NCBI RefSeq assembly: GCF_050633125.1
Contig: NZ_JBOEFX010000012.1
Location: 1-64,000 of the forward strand
From: Lewinella sp050633125
GTDB lineage: Bacteria; Bacteroidota; Bacteroidia; Chitinophagales; Saprospiraceae
Direction of reading: 5' to 3'
DNA length: 64,000 bases
Below are positions 33,937 through 42,352 of the stretch, in pieces (positions within the stretch are counted from its first letter, which is position 1; each line of letters starts with the position of its first letter). Below the pieces are notes generated by a model. The model was not told where the DNA came from. It worked only from the letters and a program-made list of their open reading frames with translations, and did not search any database. The position numbers and the translations under genes were made by a program.

Positions 33937-35118
33937 ATGGAACAAAGTTTAAAGGATAAATTCATCACCAAACTGGAAGAGAAATATGGGGCTTGGAATA
34001 AGTCGACTTCCAAGTTCGGAGCCACGTCATTTGGTGTCATTTCACAGGATTTAAGTATTAGTGCTAGCCAGTTTACCAAACTTATTTATGGTACAGCCAC
34101 AGAAGGAATGTACCAACGGTCGATAGAAAATATTAACCGATTACTCCAACGGGAATCGATTCGCATTGAATTAGCAGCAACCTTAGAGGAAAAGGAGGAA
34201 TTGGAGCGCGCCTTGCTCAAAAGACAACAGCAGATGGCTGCCAACCGGAAAAAGCGCATCCCTTACGTCCTGGTTTCACTTTTGACAGGTGCTTTATTGG
34301 CTTATTTGGTGCTGCCTCAGCTAGGAGGCGATGAGGAGGTAATGGTTGCTGGTGACCACCCCCTGAGCATCTATTTTGACCAAGATTTTAATGCCAGCTT
34401 CAATTCTCCTTATCTGGATATTGCCGAGGTGCAGGATTTTTGCCCTTGCAGTGCTTACGAAGGTGAGTGGGGTTTGAGTAATCAGTATAAACTGCCGCTG
34501 CCAGGGTCTCGCAGACCAGGGCTTTATTATTTGGCAAAAAGTGCCGATGTGCGGATGAAGTGTTCTCGTTATGATACCACAGCCTTGGGGCAGGGTTATG
34601 TGTTGTCGGCCTATGAATACTTAATTAATGAAATTTGGTTGGATACCAAAATGACCCCACTAAGCCCTACTTACTTCAACCAGGAAATCTTATCCTTTAC
34701 CCAGGAATTTGAAGAATTACAGTTTGAGGGCAATCCTCAGTTCCAAAAGGTCGCGACGATTCATTCTTTCTTTACCGACAAATTTGAAATTTACCAGGAC
34801 TCCATCGTACGCAAAGGAGAACCCTGCGGCCGCTACGCATCGGATGTAAACCAGGAGCTAGCAGCTGAATACGAGATTGATATCAAATACATTCTCAAAA
34901 ACGTCCTCGGCAACATGACGACTACCCGCTGCTCTTCCACCGTAAATCCTTTCTGTGATCCCAATGACCTGAAGGAAAAAGAGAGCACCATATTATTTGA
35001 CTGTATCTACACCATTAATAATGAAAACTTGGGCATTGGTGGTGGCTATCCTTACCAAAAAGGCTACCTTCTGAAGAAGCAGAACTATGCCGATAACCTG
35101 ATCTGTGCTTGCGAGTGA
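33937..35118 (+). CDS. Uncharacterised single-TM protein with N-terminal HTH-like segment
   Basis: The 393-aa protein has no signal peptide. Residues about 32-70 (GVISQDLSISASQFTKLIYG and on to ENINRLLQ) look like a helix-turn-helix, though I cannot assign a family. A coiled coil (about 66-105, Glu/Arg/Gln-rich) follows, then one TM helix (109-127, VLVSLLTGALLAYLVLPQL). The region after it (about 135-393) is Cys-rich and holds CPCSAYEG, KCSRYD, CGRYAS, TTRCSSTVNPFCD and a final ICACE, so disulfides in the periplasm are likely. A cytoplasmic DNA-binding domain joined to a periplasmic sensor would explain the layout; this is inference. It is divergent from the esterase gene. Confidence 0.7.
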   Translation: MEQSLKDKFITKLEEKYGAWNKSTSKFGATSFGVISQDLSISASQFTKLIYGTATEGMYQRSIENINRLLQRESIRIELAATLEEKEELERALLKRQQQMAANRKKRIPYVLVSLLTGALLAYLVLPQLGGDEEVMVAGDHPLSIYFDQDFNASFNSPYLDIAEVQDFCPCSAYEGEWGLSNQYKLPLPGSRRPGLYYLAKSADVRMKCSRYDTTALGQGYVLSAYEYLINEIWLDTKMTPLSPTYFNQEILSFTQEFEELQFEGNPQFQKVATIHSFFTDKFEIYQDSIVRKGEPCGRYASDVNQELAAEYEIDIKYILKNVLGNMTTTRCSSTVNPFCDPNDLKEKESTILFDCIYTINNENLGIGGGYPYQKGYLLKKQNYADNLICACE

Positions 35119-35584
35119 GTACTGTTTCCCTGATTGATGGTTTGGGGCCATGCCGGTAGGGGAGTTGCGTTGCAAACGCCCCTACGGCACCGGGCTGTTC
35201 GCTCTTACCTTCGGTACCGCTGCCATCCCCTTGTCCTTAGTCCCTCCGGGCCTCGCGCTTCAGCCCCCGGCTTGCGCACTTAACCCATTAGCAGTAGCAA
35301 ATGTACCCTGCTGGCGGGGTCGATTCACAGAATCGGGGGTGGATTCTCTCCAGTCATAGTTGGGTTTGCCTGAGTCGAGGGGGATAACTCACGGCGAGTA
35401 CAGCGAGCAATGTGCGACCTCTGCCGAGGTCAGGGCTAAAGATAAAAATGAGTCTCGCTCCTGTTAGTTTCCAAACTAACAGGTAGTATCCCGCTGGCCT
35501 CCGGACTAGCACTACCAGTACTCCTCACTAAACCCCACCACCTATTTTTACGTTTCATAGTCTCTATACCGATCTTAAAGCGGT
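35119..35584. repeat. Repeat-rich intergenic region (REP-like and palindromic units)
   Basis: The part 35160-35300 is a GC-rich repeat related by eye to 16710-16850. GACCTC-tgcc-GAGGTC (35416-35431) is a unit like those at 16866. A perfect 11-bp palindrome CCTGTTAGTTT/AAACTAACAGG with a CC loop lies at 35460-35483, and the 22-mer at 35457-35478 is identical to 46619-46640. TATCCCGCTGG (35487-35497) recurs at 46665-46675. No gene is seen. Confidence 0.6.
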
Positions 35585-35602
35585 TTGGGCTTTTGCCCAA
35601 AC
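35583..35602. repeat. Palindromic hairpin at the MBL gene's 5' end
   Basis: GTTTGGGC and GCCCAAAC flank a TTTT loop, a perfect 8-bp stem. It overlaps the most upstream possible start codon of the MBL gene. Confidence 0.6.
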
Positions 35603-36652
35603 TACTTAGTTGTCGGAATATCTCCATTTGCGGATAGAATTCTGCTAAAAATCACCCCCTCTTTGGAATACCGATACAATCCCGAGCTCCCCATCATTCG
35701 CCCCAACTGGCAGGGCAACCCCTTTAAAGATGGCGCTTTTCAATACCTGCAAGATCCTTTCTTTCCGGAATGGAAGACCGTCCTGCGGATGCTCATGACC
35801 CCCAACCCGCAGCGCCGCGAAAAGAAGGCCGACCAGTGGCGACCAGCCATACTGCCATCTACAGATTGGATAGCCGATAAAGACCGCGACTTTTTGGTGT
35901 GGCTGGGCCATGCCTGCTTCGTGATACAACTGGGCGGCATTCGCTACATCACCGACCCTGTGCTGAATGGAATGCCCATGGTGCCGCGCCTCGTGCATCC
36001 GCCTTTCCCAACGCCGCAGATAACGGGCGTGGATTATATCCTGATTTCGCACGACCACCGCGATCATTGTGACCAAAAATCGGTACAGCAGCTCCTAAGC
36101 GCGAACCCACAGGCGAAAATCTTCACTTCCCTCGGCATGGAGCGCACCATCAGTAAGTGGATAGGCGATACTCCGATGCAAACGGCAGGCTGGTACCAGC
36201 AATTCAAAAGCCCCAGCCACGAACCCCAACTGACGTTCTTGCCCACCCGGCACTGGAGCCGCCGAGGCTTGTTTGACTTCAACCAAGTACTGTGGGGCGC
36301 ATTCCTATTCGAGTACCAGGGCAAACGCCACTATTTTGGCGGCGACAGCGCCTACCACTGGCCCTTTGCTGATACCGGCGAGCACTTTCCCGATATCGAC
36401 ATCGCCATGCTGGGCATCGGCGCCTACGCCCCCGATTACATGATGCAAGGCGCCCACATGAACCCGGAAGAAGCCGTGCAAGCCTGGCAAGACCTTGGCG
36501 CCAAACGCTTGCTCCCCATGCACTACGGCACCTACGACCTGAGCAATGAACCCGCCAGCGAGCCCTACCGCCGCATCCAAAAAGCAATGGCCGAGCAAGA
36601 GCGGAGCCATGATTTGATCTTGCCAGGGGTGAATGAGGTGGTGTATTTGTAG
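35585..36652 (+). CDS. Metallo-beta-lactamase-fold hydrolase (UlaG / NAPE-PLD-like)
   Basis: The protein has the MBL motif ISHDHRDHCD (HxHxDH) and LVWLGHACFVIQLGGIRYIT with TDPVLNG, typical of the L-ascorbate-6-phosphate lactonase / N-acyl-phosphatidylethanolamine phospholipase D branch. FLPTRHWSRRGLFD, YFGGDSAYHW and MHYGTYDLSNEP complete the site. The start is unsure: the only upstream start is TTG at 35585, inside the palindrome GTTTGGGC-TTTT-GCCCAAAC (35583-35602), and the next is TTG at 35663. No ATG is available, so the natural start may have been replaced by the repeat. The cellular substrate is unknown; a phospholipid or lactone is plausible. Confidence 0.85.
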   Translation: MGFCPNYLVVGISPFADRILLKITPSLEYRYNPELPIIRPNWQGNPFKDGAFQYLQDPFFPEWKTVLRMLMTPNPQRREKKADQWRPAILPSTDWIADKDRDFLVWLGHACFVIQLGGIRYITDPVLNGMPMVPRLVHPPFPTPQITGVDYILISHDHRDHCDQKSVQQLLSANPQAKIFTSLGMERTISKWIGDTPMQTAGWYQQFKSPSHEPQLTFLPTRHWSRRGLFDFNQVLWGAFLFEYQGKRHYFGGDSAYHWPFADTGEHFPDIDIAMLGIGAYAPDYMMQGAHMNPEEAVQAWQDLGAKRLLPMHYGTYDLSNEPASEPYRRIQKAMAEQERSHDLILPGVNEVVYL

Positions 36653-37192
36653 GGTACTGTTAATCTATAGGTTAATAGCCCCTCCTTCAAAAGGGAGGGG
36701 TTGGGGTGGGTCGTGAATTCAAGCTGAAAAGCGTCACGCATATATCGCCTGTACCTTTTGTCTTAAGGGCGCGAAGCAGCCCGTATCTTTCTAGTGCCTT
36801 TTGCCGATGCCCCCAAAGGCACACCTCCAGCAAAATCCAGCCTACTTGATCTTTTGATACGTTTGCCCTATTTATCAACAGCACGCCCCTCGTATTCAGA
36901 TTTAATTTTTATTTTCACGATCAGTCCCCGTATACTTCGGCAAGCTTAGATTTGTGAAAAATTGACAATGCTATTTTTTTGGCTAGTAAGGCAAAAAACG
37001 TAGCCATAGCCTGAGCTAAGGCGAGGCTTTTTAACGCAGCTAGCCGAGAAAAGAGCAAGACAAAATTCACAAATTTAGGGTTGCCGAAGTATATATCGAG
37101 CTTCAGCTCAATGATTATGTCTGCTTGCACGAAACTCCAAGCTACAGTCCTACGCTTACGATCAAAAACATCACCCCTACAAAAAAAACACC
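36653..37192. repeat. Intergenic region with a G/C-rich hairpin and a 163-bp inverted-end element
   Basis: CCCCTCC (36679-36685) with GGAGGGG (36694-36700) forms a hairpin soon after the MBL stop. From 36931 to 37093 lies an element with inverted ends: TATACTTCGGCAA (36931-36943) against TTGCCGAAGTATA (37081-37093), continuing inward through AGATTTGTGAA / TTCACAAATTT. Its centre includes an AAAACGTAGCC block. A 70-codon frame on the minus strand runs through the element and is not taken as a gene. Nothing else is evident. Confidence 0.6.
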
Positions 37193-39979
37193 ATGCAAAA
37201 AGCCTTTCTCACCCTGAATACGGAAATACACACGACAAGGATCAATCGGATAGCGACGGATGCTCAGGGTAAATACGTATTGACAGCTAGTTTAGATAAA
37301 ACCGCCAAACTGTGGGACAATGCCAGCGGGCGCTTGCTCCAAACGTATCGTCCCCCTGTTGGGGAAGGAAATGAGGGTATGCTGAACGCTTGTGCCCTAT
37401 CGCCCGATGGGCAGGAGGTTGCTATTAGTGGTTGGACAAGCAAAGGTGGATTCAATAATAGCATTTACATTTTCAATGCCTCTACCGGTATTTTAGAGCA
37501 GCGGCTCTCAGGCCTCCCTAATGTGATCCATTCTTTAGCCTTCTCCCCAAACGGACGTTATTTAGCAGCTTCTTTAGGAGGACAAAATGGGGTTCGTATT
37601 TTTCGGCGAGGTACCTACCGGGAAATTTTCAGTGACCCTGCTTATGATAATTCCAGCTTTAACCTGGTCTTCTCGGCTACGGGCCAGTTGGCGAGTGTGG
37701 CCAACGATGGATACCTTCGTTTGTACGATAGTGATTTCACCCTCCTTCAAAAAACAAAAACCACAGGTGGCTCCCAACCTTTTTCGGTCGCCTTTTCCCC
37801 TGGCGGAATTTTGCTCGCACTCGGTTATGATGACAGCCCTAAAGTACAAGTACTTGACAGGAAGACCTTACAGCTAGCCTACGAACCCGATATTACTGAC
37901 GCTGATGATGTAAGTAATAGGTTTCATTGTGTTGCTTTCTCTCAAGATGGGAAAAAGCTGATTGCTGGTGGAATGCTATCAAAATACAAGGATGGTAAAT
38001 GGTGGCATCAGCTACGCTGCTGGGAAGATGCTGGAAAAGGAAGTTATCAGGATTTTACTGTAGCCCAGACTACCATCATGGATGTTAAGTCGCTGCCCAA
38101 TGGTAATGTTTTGTATGGAAGTGCTGCTCCAGATTGGGGTATTATCAATCCTATTAACGGAGAAAAACTCGTTTACAAGCCCGCAGAACTGTTTGATTAT
38201 GGGCTTAAGAACAAATCTCACTTTAAAGCGAGTAGGGCTGGTTTTGAAATAGGGTTTACGGCTGTCAATCATCCAGCATTCACTTTTGATGTGGGAACAC
38301 GTATTTTAGAAGAGGCAAGTTCTAATATGCCTACCTTTCAAACAAGCCGGGGGAATATTGACATTACGGAATGGGGGGGTACGTACCACCCAGCCCTTAA
38401 TAGTAAGCCTTTATCCTTCCTGAAAAAATACGAAAAATGCTATGCTGTAGATATTGCTAATAATGAACAAAGTATCATTTTCGGTGCAGGTTTTGGCCTT
38501 TACAAACTAGACAGTCAAGGTAATAAAATTTGGAACACCCCAACCCAGTCAGTAGCTTGGGCCGTGAAAATAACAGGGAACAACGAACTGGTCGTCACCG
38601 CTTTTGGCAACGGCCGCATCTGCTGGTACCGCATGAGTGACGGGGCGCTTCTCCTATCTCTTTACCTTCACCCAGATCAAGAGCGCTGGGTACTCTGGAC
38701 GCCCTCTGGCTACTATGATGCGTCAGCGGGCGCAGAAGAACTCATCGGCTGGCACGTCAACCAAGGGGCGGATCAAGAGGGGCTTTTTTATCCAATCTCC
38801 CGCTTCCGTAGCCAGTTTTATCGGCCGGATGTGATTGATATTATCTTGGAGGAACTGGATGAGGAAAAAGCACTAGAGCGCGCCAATACCGAAGGGAAAC
38901 GTAAGGCAAACACCCGCTCCGTTTTGCAAGAGCTGCCCCCCAAGGTGAGAATTCTCTCTCCCGCCAAGGGCGAGACGGTCGACAGTACCAGCATCAAACT
39001 CAAATACAGCATGGAATCGCCCGATGGCACTCCCATCCAGGCGGTGAAAATCCTGGTAGATGGCCGCCCGGTAGGAAATACCGTCAGGGCTGGACTCCCC
39101 AGCGGCACCACCGAAGAAATAACGGTTGATATCCCCTCCAAGGATTGTACCGTGGCAGTAATTGCCGAAAACGAGCACGGTAGCAGCGAGGCTACCAGTA
39201 CCTACCTCACCTGGCGCGGTAAAACGCCCGTGTATGTGGCCAAGCCCAAGCTTTACTTGCTGGCGGTAGGCGTTAGTACTTACCAGCATCTCCCTCCATT
39301 GCAATACGCGGCGAAGGATGCCCAGGATTTTGCGGCAGCATTCGCGCAGCAGAAAGGAGTGATGTACAGCGAAGTGGTCACTAAAATCCTCACCAATGAC
39401 GAGGCCACCAAAGATGATATTCTCGACGGCCTCGACTGGATCGTACACGAAACGACTAGTAAGGATCTGGCAGTACTCTTCTTTTCAGGGCATGGACTTG
39501 ATAACAATGCAGGTACTTTCTTTTTTATGCCCCAGGCCGCGAGGACAGAATCCCTCCGCCGTACGGGCGTCATGAAGGAGGCCATCAAAGAGGCGATTGC
39601 GACCATACCCGGCAAAGTGATCACTTTTATGGATGCTTGTCACGCGGGTGGTCTCATGAAAGATACTCGCCGAGGCGGTAGTCCGGATATCAGTCGTATC
39701 CTCAACGAGTTTGCCTCGGCAGAGAATGGATCAATCACTTACTCCTCCTCTACAGGCCGGCAGTATTCTTTGGAAAATACGGAATGGCAAAATGGTGCAT
39801 TTACCAAGGCGCTGGTGGAAGGCCTCGAAGGCAAAGCCAAAGCCTCCGACGGGCGCGTCACCTGCAAATCACTAGACGGCTACGTTACTGAACGGGTGAA
39901 GACCCTCACCAAAGGCAAGCAATCACCCGTGACTAATTTTCCGCCCGACACGCCGGACTTTACCATTGCCGTGTTTTAG
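37193..39979 (+). CDS. WD40-repeat protein with C-terminal caspase-like (C14) peptidase domain
   Basis: The 928-aa protein starts MQKAFLTLNTEIHTTRINR. WD40 blades occupy about 10-520 (for example YVLTASLDKTAKLWD and CALSPDGQEVAISGW). A beta-sandwich-like linker covers about 575-680 (KVRILSPAKGETVDSTSIKL). The caspase fold, about 685-925, shows KLYLLAVGVSTYQHLPPLQY, the catalytic His767 in FFSGHGLD, and the catalytic Cys816 in FMDACHAGGL. Both dyad residues are intact. Prokaryotic caspase-like proteins with WD40 or other repeats are linked to regulated cell death or defence, but only some are tested. No signal peptide or T9SS tail is present, so it acts in the cytoplasm. No dedicated partner gene is next to it. 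Confidence 0.92.
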   Translation: MQKAFLTLNTEIHTTRINRIATDAQGKYVLTASLDKTAKLWDNASGRLLQTYRPPVGEGNEGMLNACALSPDGQEVAISGWTSKGGFNNSIYIFNASTGILEQRLSGLPNVIHSLAFSPNGRYLAASLGGQNGVRIFRRGTYREIFSDPAYDNSSFNLVFSATGQLASVANDGYLRLYDSDFTLLQKTKTTGGSQPFSVAFSPGGILLALGYDDSPKVQVLDRKTLQLAYEPDITDADDVSNRFHCVAFSQDGKKLIAGGMLSKYKDGKWWHQLRCWEDAGKGSYQDFTVAQTTIMDVKSLPNGNVLYGSAAPDWGIINPINGEKLVYKPAELFDYGLKNKSHFKASRAGFEIGFTAVNHPAFTFDVGTRILEEASSNMPTFQTSRGNIDITEWGGTYHPALNSKPLSFLKKYEKCYAVDIANNEQSIIFGAGFGLYKLDSQGNKIWNTPTQSVAWAVKITGNNELVVTAFGNGRICWYRMSDGALLLSLYLHPDQERWVLWTPSGYYDASAGAEELIGWHVNQGADQEGLFYPISRFRSQFYRPDVIDIILEELDEEKALERANTEGKRKANTRSVLQELPPKVRILSPAKGETVDSTSIKLKYSMESPDGTPIQAVKILVDGRPVGNTVRAGLPSGTTEEITVDIPSKDCTVAVIAENEHGSSEATSTYLTWRGKTPVYVAKPKLYLLAVGVSTYQHLPPLQYAAKDAQDFAAAFAQQKGVMYSEVVTKILTNDEATKDDILDGLDWIVHETTSKDLAVLFFSGHGLDNNAGTFFFMPQAARTESLRRTGVMKEAIKEAIATIPGKVITFMDACHAGGLMKDTRRGGSPDISRILNEFASAENGSITYSSSTGRQYSLENTEWQNGAFTKALVEGLEGKAKASDGRVTCKSLDGYVTERVKTLTKGKQSPVTNFPPDTPDFTIAVF

Positions 39980-39987
39980 GTCTGTAT

Positions 39988-40611
39988 TTATGACCGCTTC
40001 AACCACCCTGCAATACTGATCCGTGGCCTATCGGGCGCAGCGTGTACCTCATGCTCCGTTTCGTCACTTTTGAAAAAAACGAGACGACCGCCCATAGGGT
40101 AAACACTCAGGGTGTCATCACCGATGTAGAGACTCAATGAGCCACCGTCTTCTTGCTGCCAGTTTTCGTTGAGGTAAAGCACCATCGAGTAACGACGGCC
40201 TCGATTGGATTTGAATTGGTCAAGGTGGCGTTTGTAAAAGCTGTTAGGCTCATAGTAGGCGTAGTGGAACTCAAAGTCATTGATCCCGGTATAGCAGGTA
40301 GCATTGAGGTAGGCAATGAAACGTTCTATTTTGGCAATGAATAAAGCTTCCAGTGGATTTTTGGAATTTTCGTTGATCCAATAAATGACGTCGCCCCGGA
40401 TTTCTGCGTTTTTTTGATAGTCAAAATTTCTTCCAACACCAGCAGGATACATGAGTCCATCTTGGTGGTAGGCCTGAAGATTCTCCCGCAAGCCATTGAT
40501 TTCTTCCGGTGTGAAAAAGTTGTCACACACGCCATATTCGTTGTTGACAAGTGCATCAATCAATAATTCAAATTGCTGTTCTTCAGCTACTAAAAGCGTC
40601 TCGTTGACCAT
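39988..40611 (-). CDS. 2OG-Fe(II) oxygenase
   Basis: The frame continues upstream to 40863. The natural start is ATG at 40609-40611 (MVNETLLVAEEQ), giving 207 residues. The fold's iron ligands are seen in YKRHLDQF (His129, Asp131) and TEHEVH (His187), with Arg197 in RPRISIAGWLKRS for 2-oxoglutarate. RRYSMVLYLNENW precedes the jelly-roll strand. It resembles prolyl-4-hydroxylase-like and SM-20-type enzymes; the substrate is unknown. Its end is 8 bp from the stop of the caspase gene, which is convergent. The divergent gene at 40850 leaves a gap of about 240 bp as a promoter region. Confidence 0.88.
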   Translation of the reverse strand: MVNETLLVAEEQQFELLIDALVNNEYGVCDNFFTPEEINGLRENLQAYHQDGLMYPAGVGRNFDYQKNAEIRGDVIYWINENSKNPLEALFIAKIERFIAYLNATCYTGINDFEFHYAYYEPNSFYKRHLDQFKSNRGRRYSMVLYLNENWQQEDGGSLSLYIGDDTLSVYPMGGRLVFFKSDETEHEVHAAPDRPRISIAGWLKRS

Positions 40612-40849
40612 GTTTTTTTGTTTTAAGCACAAAAAAAAGCCACCAGCCCTGACGGGTTGATAACTCACGCAATTAATCGGAGATGGACGCCCCTGTTTGT
40701 AGGGCATACGTCGCTCAAAATATGGGACAAAGATACACGCTTTTGAAATGCGATGCTGAGGAATTTTTGCAAAATTAGTATCTTCTGGTGTTGTCGGAAC
40801 TTTTCTTTCCCTTGAAGTATTCTTCACAGTGCTAATACCACAAAAATCT

Positions 40850-41674
40850 ATGTCTACGACCATACCTCCACGTCTGTGGATCGTTCACCGTCCGGAAACA
40901 CACCATGCACTAATTATCCGGCGCGGGCCAGGGAAAGTTACGGGCTTCTTTGGCTGGAATCGGCGCACCAATGAGGTGGTGGTAGGGCAGTGGATGAAGA
41001 GTAAAGTGTACCCTTTTCGGTCGGATATTTCCCCGAAAGGGAACTACGTTATTTACTTTTCGTTGAATGGTCGCTGGACTTCAGAAGCAAAGGGGGCCTA
41101 CACAGCGGTGTCTCGTTATCCCTACCTAAAGGCACTGGACTTGTGGCCGAAAGGCGATGCCTGGCATGGTGGAGGATTGTTTGCAAATGAAAAGGAATAT
41201 TTGCTCAATGGTATTTATATCGATAAGCCATTGCATCAATCTGGAAAATTTAAGGTTAAAAGAGGGGTGCTATCATCTCCGGTTCGTAGCGGCGAAGATC
41301 CGGGGATTTATTTCCCGAAACTGCTACGCGATGGTTGGGCGTTCAACGAAACCAGGAAGGAAGGGAAAGATACAATTCATCATTTTACGAAAGCTGTAAA
41401 TAAGCGATTGACGCTGGAGAAGTCGTTCCATGTATCACTGAACTCGCCAGTAGGAAAAGGGGTTTATTATGAGAGCCACAAGATCAAAGGACTTGAAGGC
41501 CCCACATTGAATACAATTGGTCTTGAAAACCTGGATGCTTACCGTAGTCACCTGTTTTGGACAAATGCCGGGCAATTGTTTATGGCTCGTTTTAAACATG
41601 ACCAGGTTTCTACACCGGTATTGGTACACGATTTTAATAATTACGAATTTTCGGCGATACCTGCGCCATACTAA
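40850..41674 (+). CDS. Uncharacterised 274-aa protein in an operon with arfB
   Basis: ATG at 40850 is chosen over GTG at 40829. The protein is soluble with no signal peptide. Conserved-looking N-terminal blocks are WIVHRPETHHALIIRRGPGK, GFFGWNRRTNEVVVGQW and YPFRSDISPKGNYVIYF, with GRWTSEAKGAYTAVSRYPY after them. I recall similar hypothetical proteins in Proteobacteria but no function. The arfB gene begins 9 bp after its stop, so they are co-transcribed. Confidence 0.7.
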   Translation: MSTTIPPRLWIVHRPETHHALIIRRGPGKVTGFFGWNRRTNEVVVGQWMKSKVYPFRSDISPKGNYVIYFSLNGRWTSEAKGAYTAVSRYPYLKALDLWPKGDAWHGGGLFANEKEYLLNGIYIDKPLHQSGKFKVKRGVLSSPVRSGEDPGIYFPKLLRDGWAFNETRKEGKDTIHHFTKAVNKRLTLEKSFHVSLNSPVGKGVYYESHKIKGLEGPTLNTIGLENLDAYRSHLFWTNAGQLFMARFKHDQVSTPVLVHDFNNYEFSAIPAPY

Positions 41675-41683
41675 TAGAAAATA

Positions 41684-42085
41684 ATGAATACTCAGCTCCT
41701 CCTTCATGAAGTTACCTACAAGGCCACACGCAGCAGTGGCCCGGGCGGGCAGCACGTCAATAAGACGAGCACCCGGGTAGAACTGTATTGGAACCTGGAG
41801 GAGTCACAAGCGGTGAGTGATGCCGAAAAGGCCCTCTTGCGCACTGCGCTTGAGAGTAGGATGAATAGGGAAGGGCAGATTGTACTCAGCGCCAGCCGCA
41901 CCCGTAGCCAACTGAAAAACAAACGGGAGGTAACCGATAAATTTATCAAGTTGCTGGAGCGAAAAGTACAGCCTCCCAGGGTGCGCAAGAAAACCCGTAC
42001 CCCCGCAAGTGTGAAGCGAAAGCGGTTGAAGAATAAACGATTCACTTCCGAGAAAAAAGCCAATCGTCGTCGGCCAGATTATTAG
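41684..42085 (+). CDS. arfB: ArfB/YaeJ-type peptidyl-tRNA hydrolase (ribosome rescue)
   Basis: The 133-aa protein has the class I release-factor catalytic motif RSSGPGGQHVNKTSTR (GGQ at 21-23). A Lys/Arg-rich C-terminal tail (about 95-133; KKTRTPASVKRKRLKNKRF) follows; in ArfB this tail enters the empty mRNA channel. It hydrolyses peptidyl-tRNA on stalled ribosomes. The stop-codon-reading domains of RF1/RF2 are absent, as expected. It lies in an operon with the preceding hypothetical gene. Confidence 0.93.
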   Translation: MNTQLLLHEVTYKATRSSGPGGQHVNKTSTRVELYWNLEESQAVSDAEKALLRTALESRMNREGQIVLSASRTRSQLKNKREVTDKFIKLLERKVQPPRVRKKTRTPASVKRKRLKNKRFTSEKKANRRRPDY

Positions 42086-42352
42086 GAGCAGGTACTGGAT
42101 ATAGGCCCGGATTTTCCAAACCAAAAGATTGGTTAACTGGTTAAAACGTCCAATATCCTTCCAAACCAAAAGATTGGTTAACTGGTTAAAAAGTTGAAGA
42201 GAGCCCGAGGTCGTATTAATTCCGATAAATATTGTTCTACTAATCTATGACTTGGATTGTTTCGATGGGATGAATTTCCCGAAAATGAACACGCGCATTA
42301 TTTTACAGGCGTGATGCGCGTGTCTGCTCCGTTATAGCAGTGTCATCAAAAC
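42086..42352. repeat. Intergenic region with two 33-bp tandem-spaced repeats
   Basis: The 33-mer from TTCCAAACCAAAAGATTGG at 42114-42146 recurs without change at 42159-42191, period 45. Each unit is a compound palindrome: AACCAA-AAGA-TTGGTT followed by AACTGGTT. A CACGCGCATTA / GATGCGCGTG dyad follows near 42290-42320. They probably serve as terminators for arfB (+) and the convergent gene ending at 42353. Confidence 0.55.

Noticed and set aside
36931..37093. Insertion sequence with transposase
   Set aside because: The inverted ends look mobile, but the 163 bp hold no transposase, and no transposase gene is seen in the window.
36921..37130. 70-codon minus-strand frame
   Set aside because: It spans the 163-bp inverted-end element, so the frame is a by-product of the repeat.
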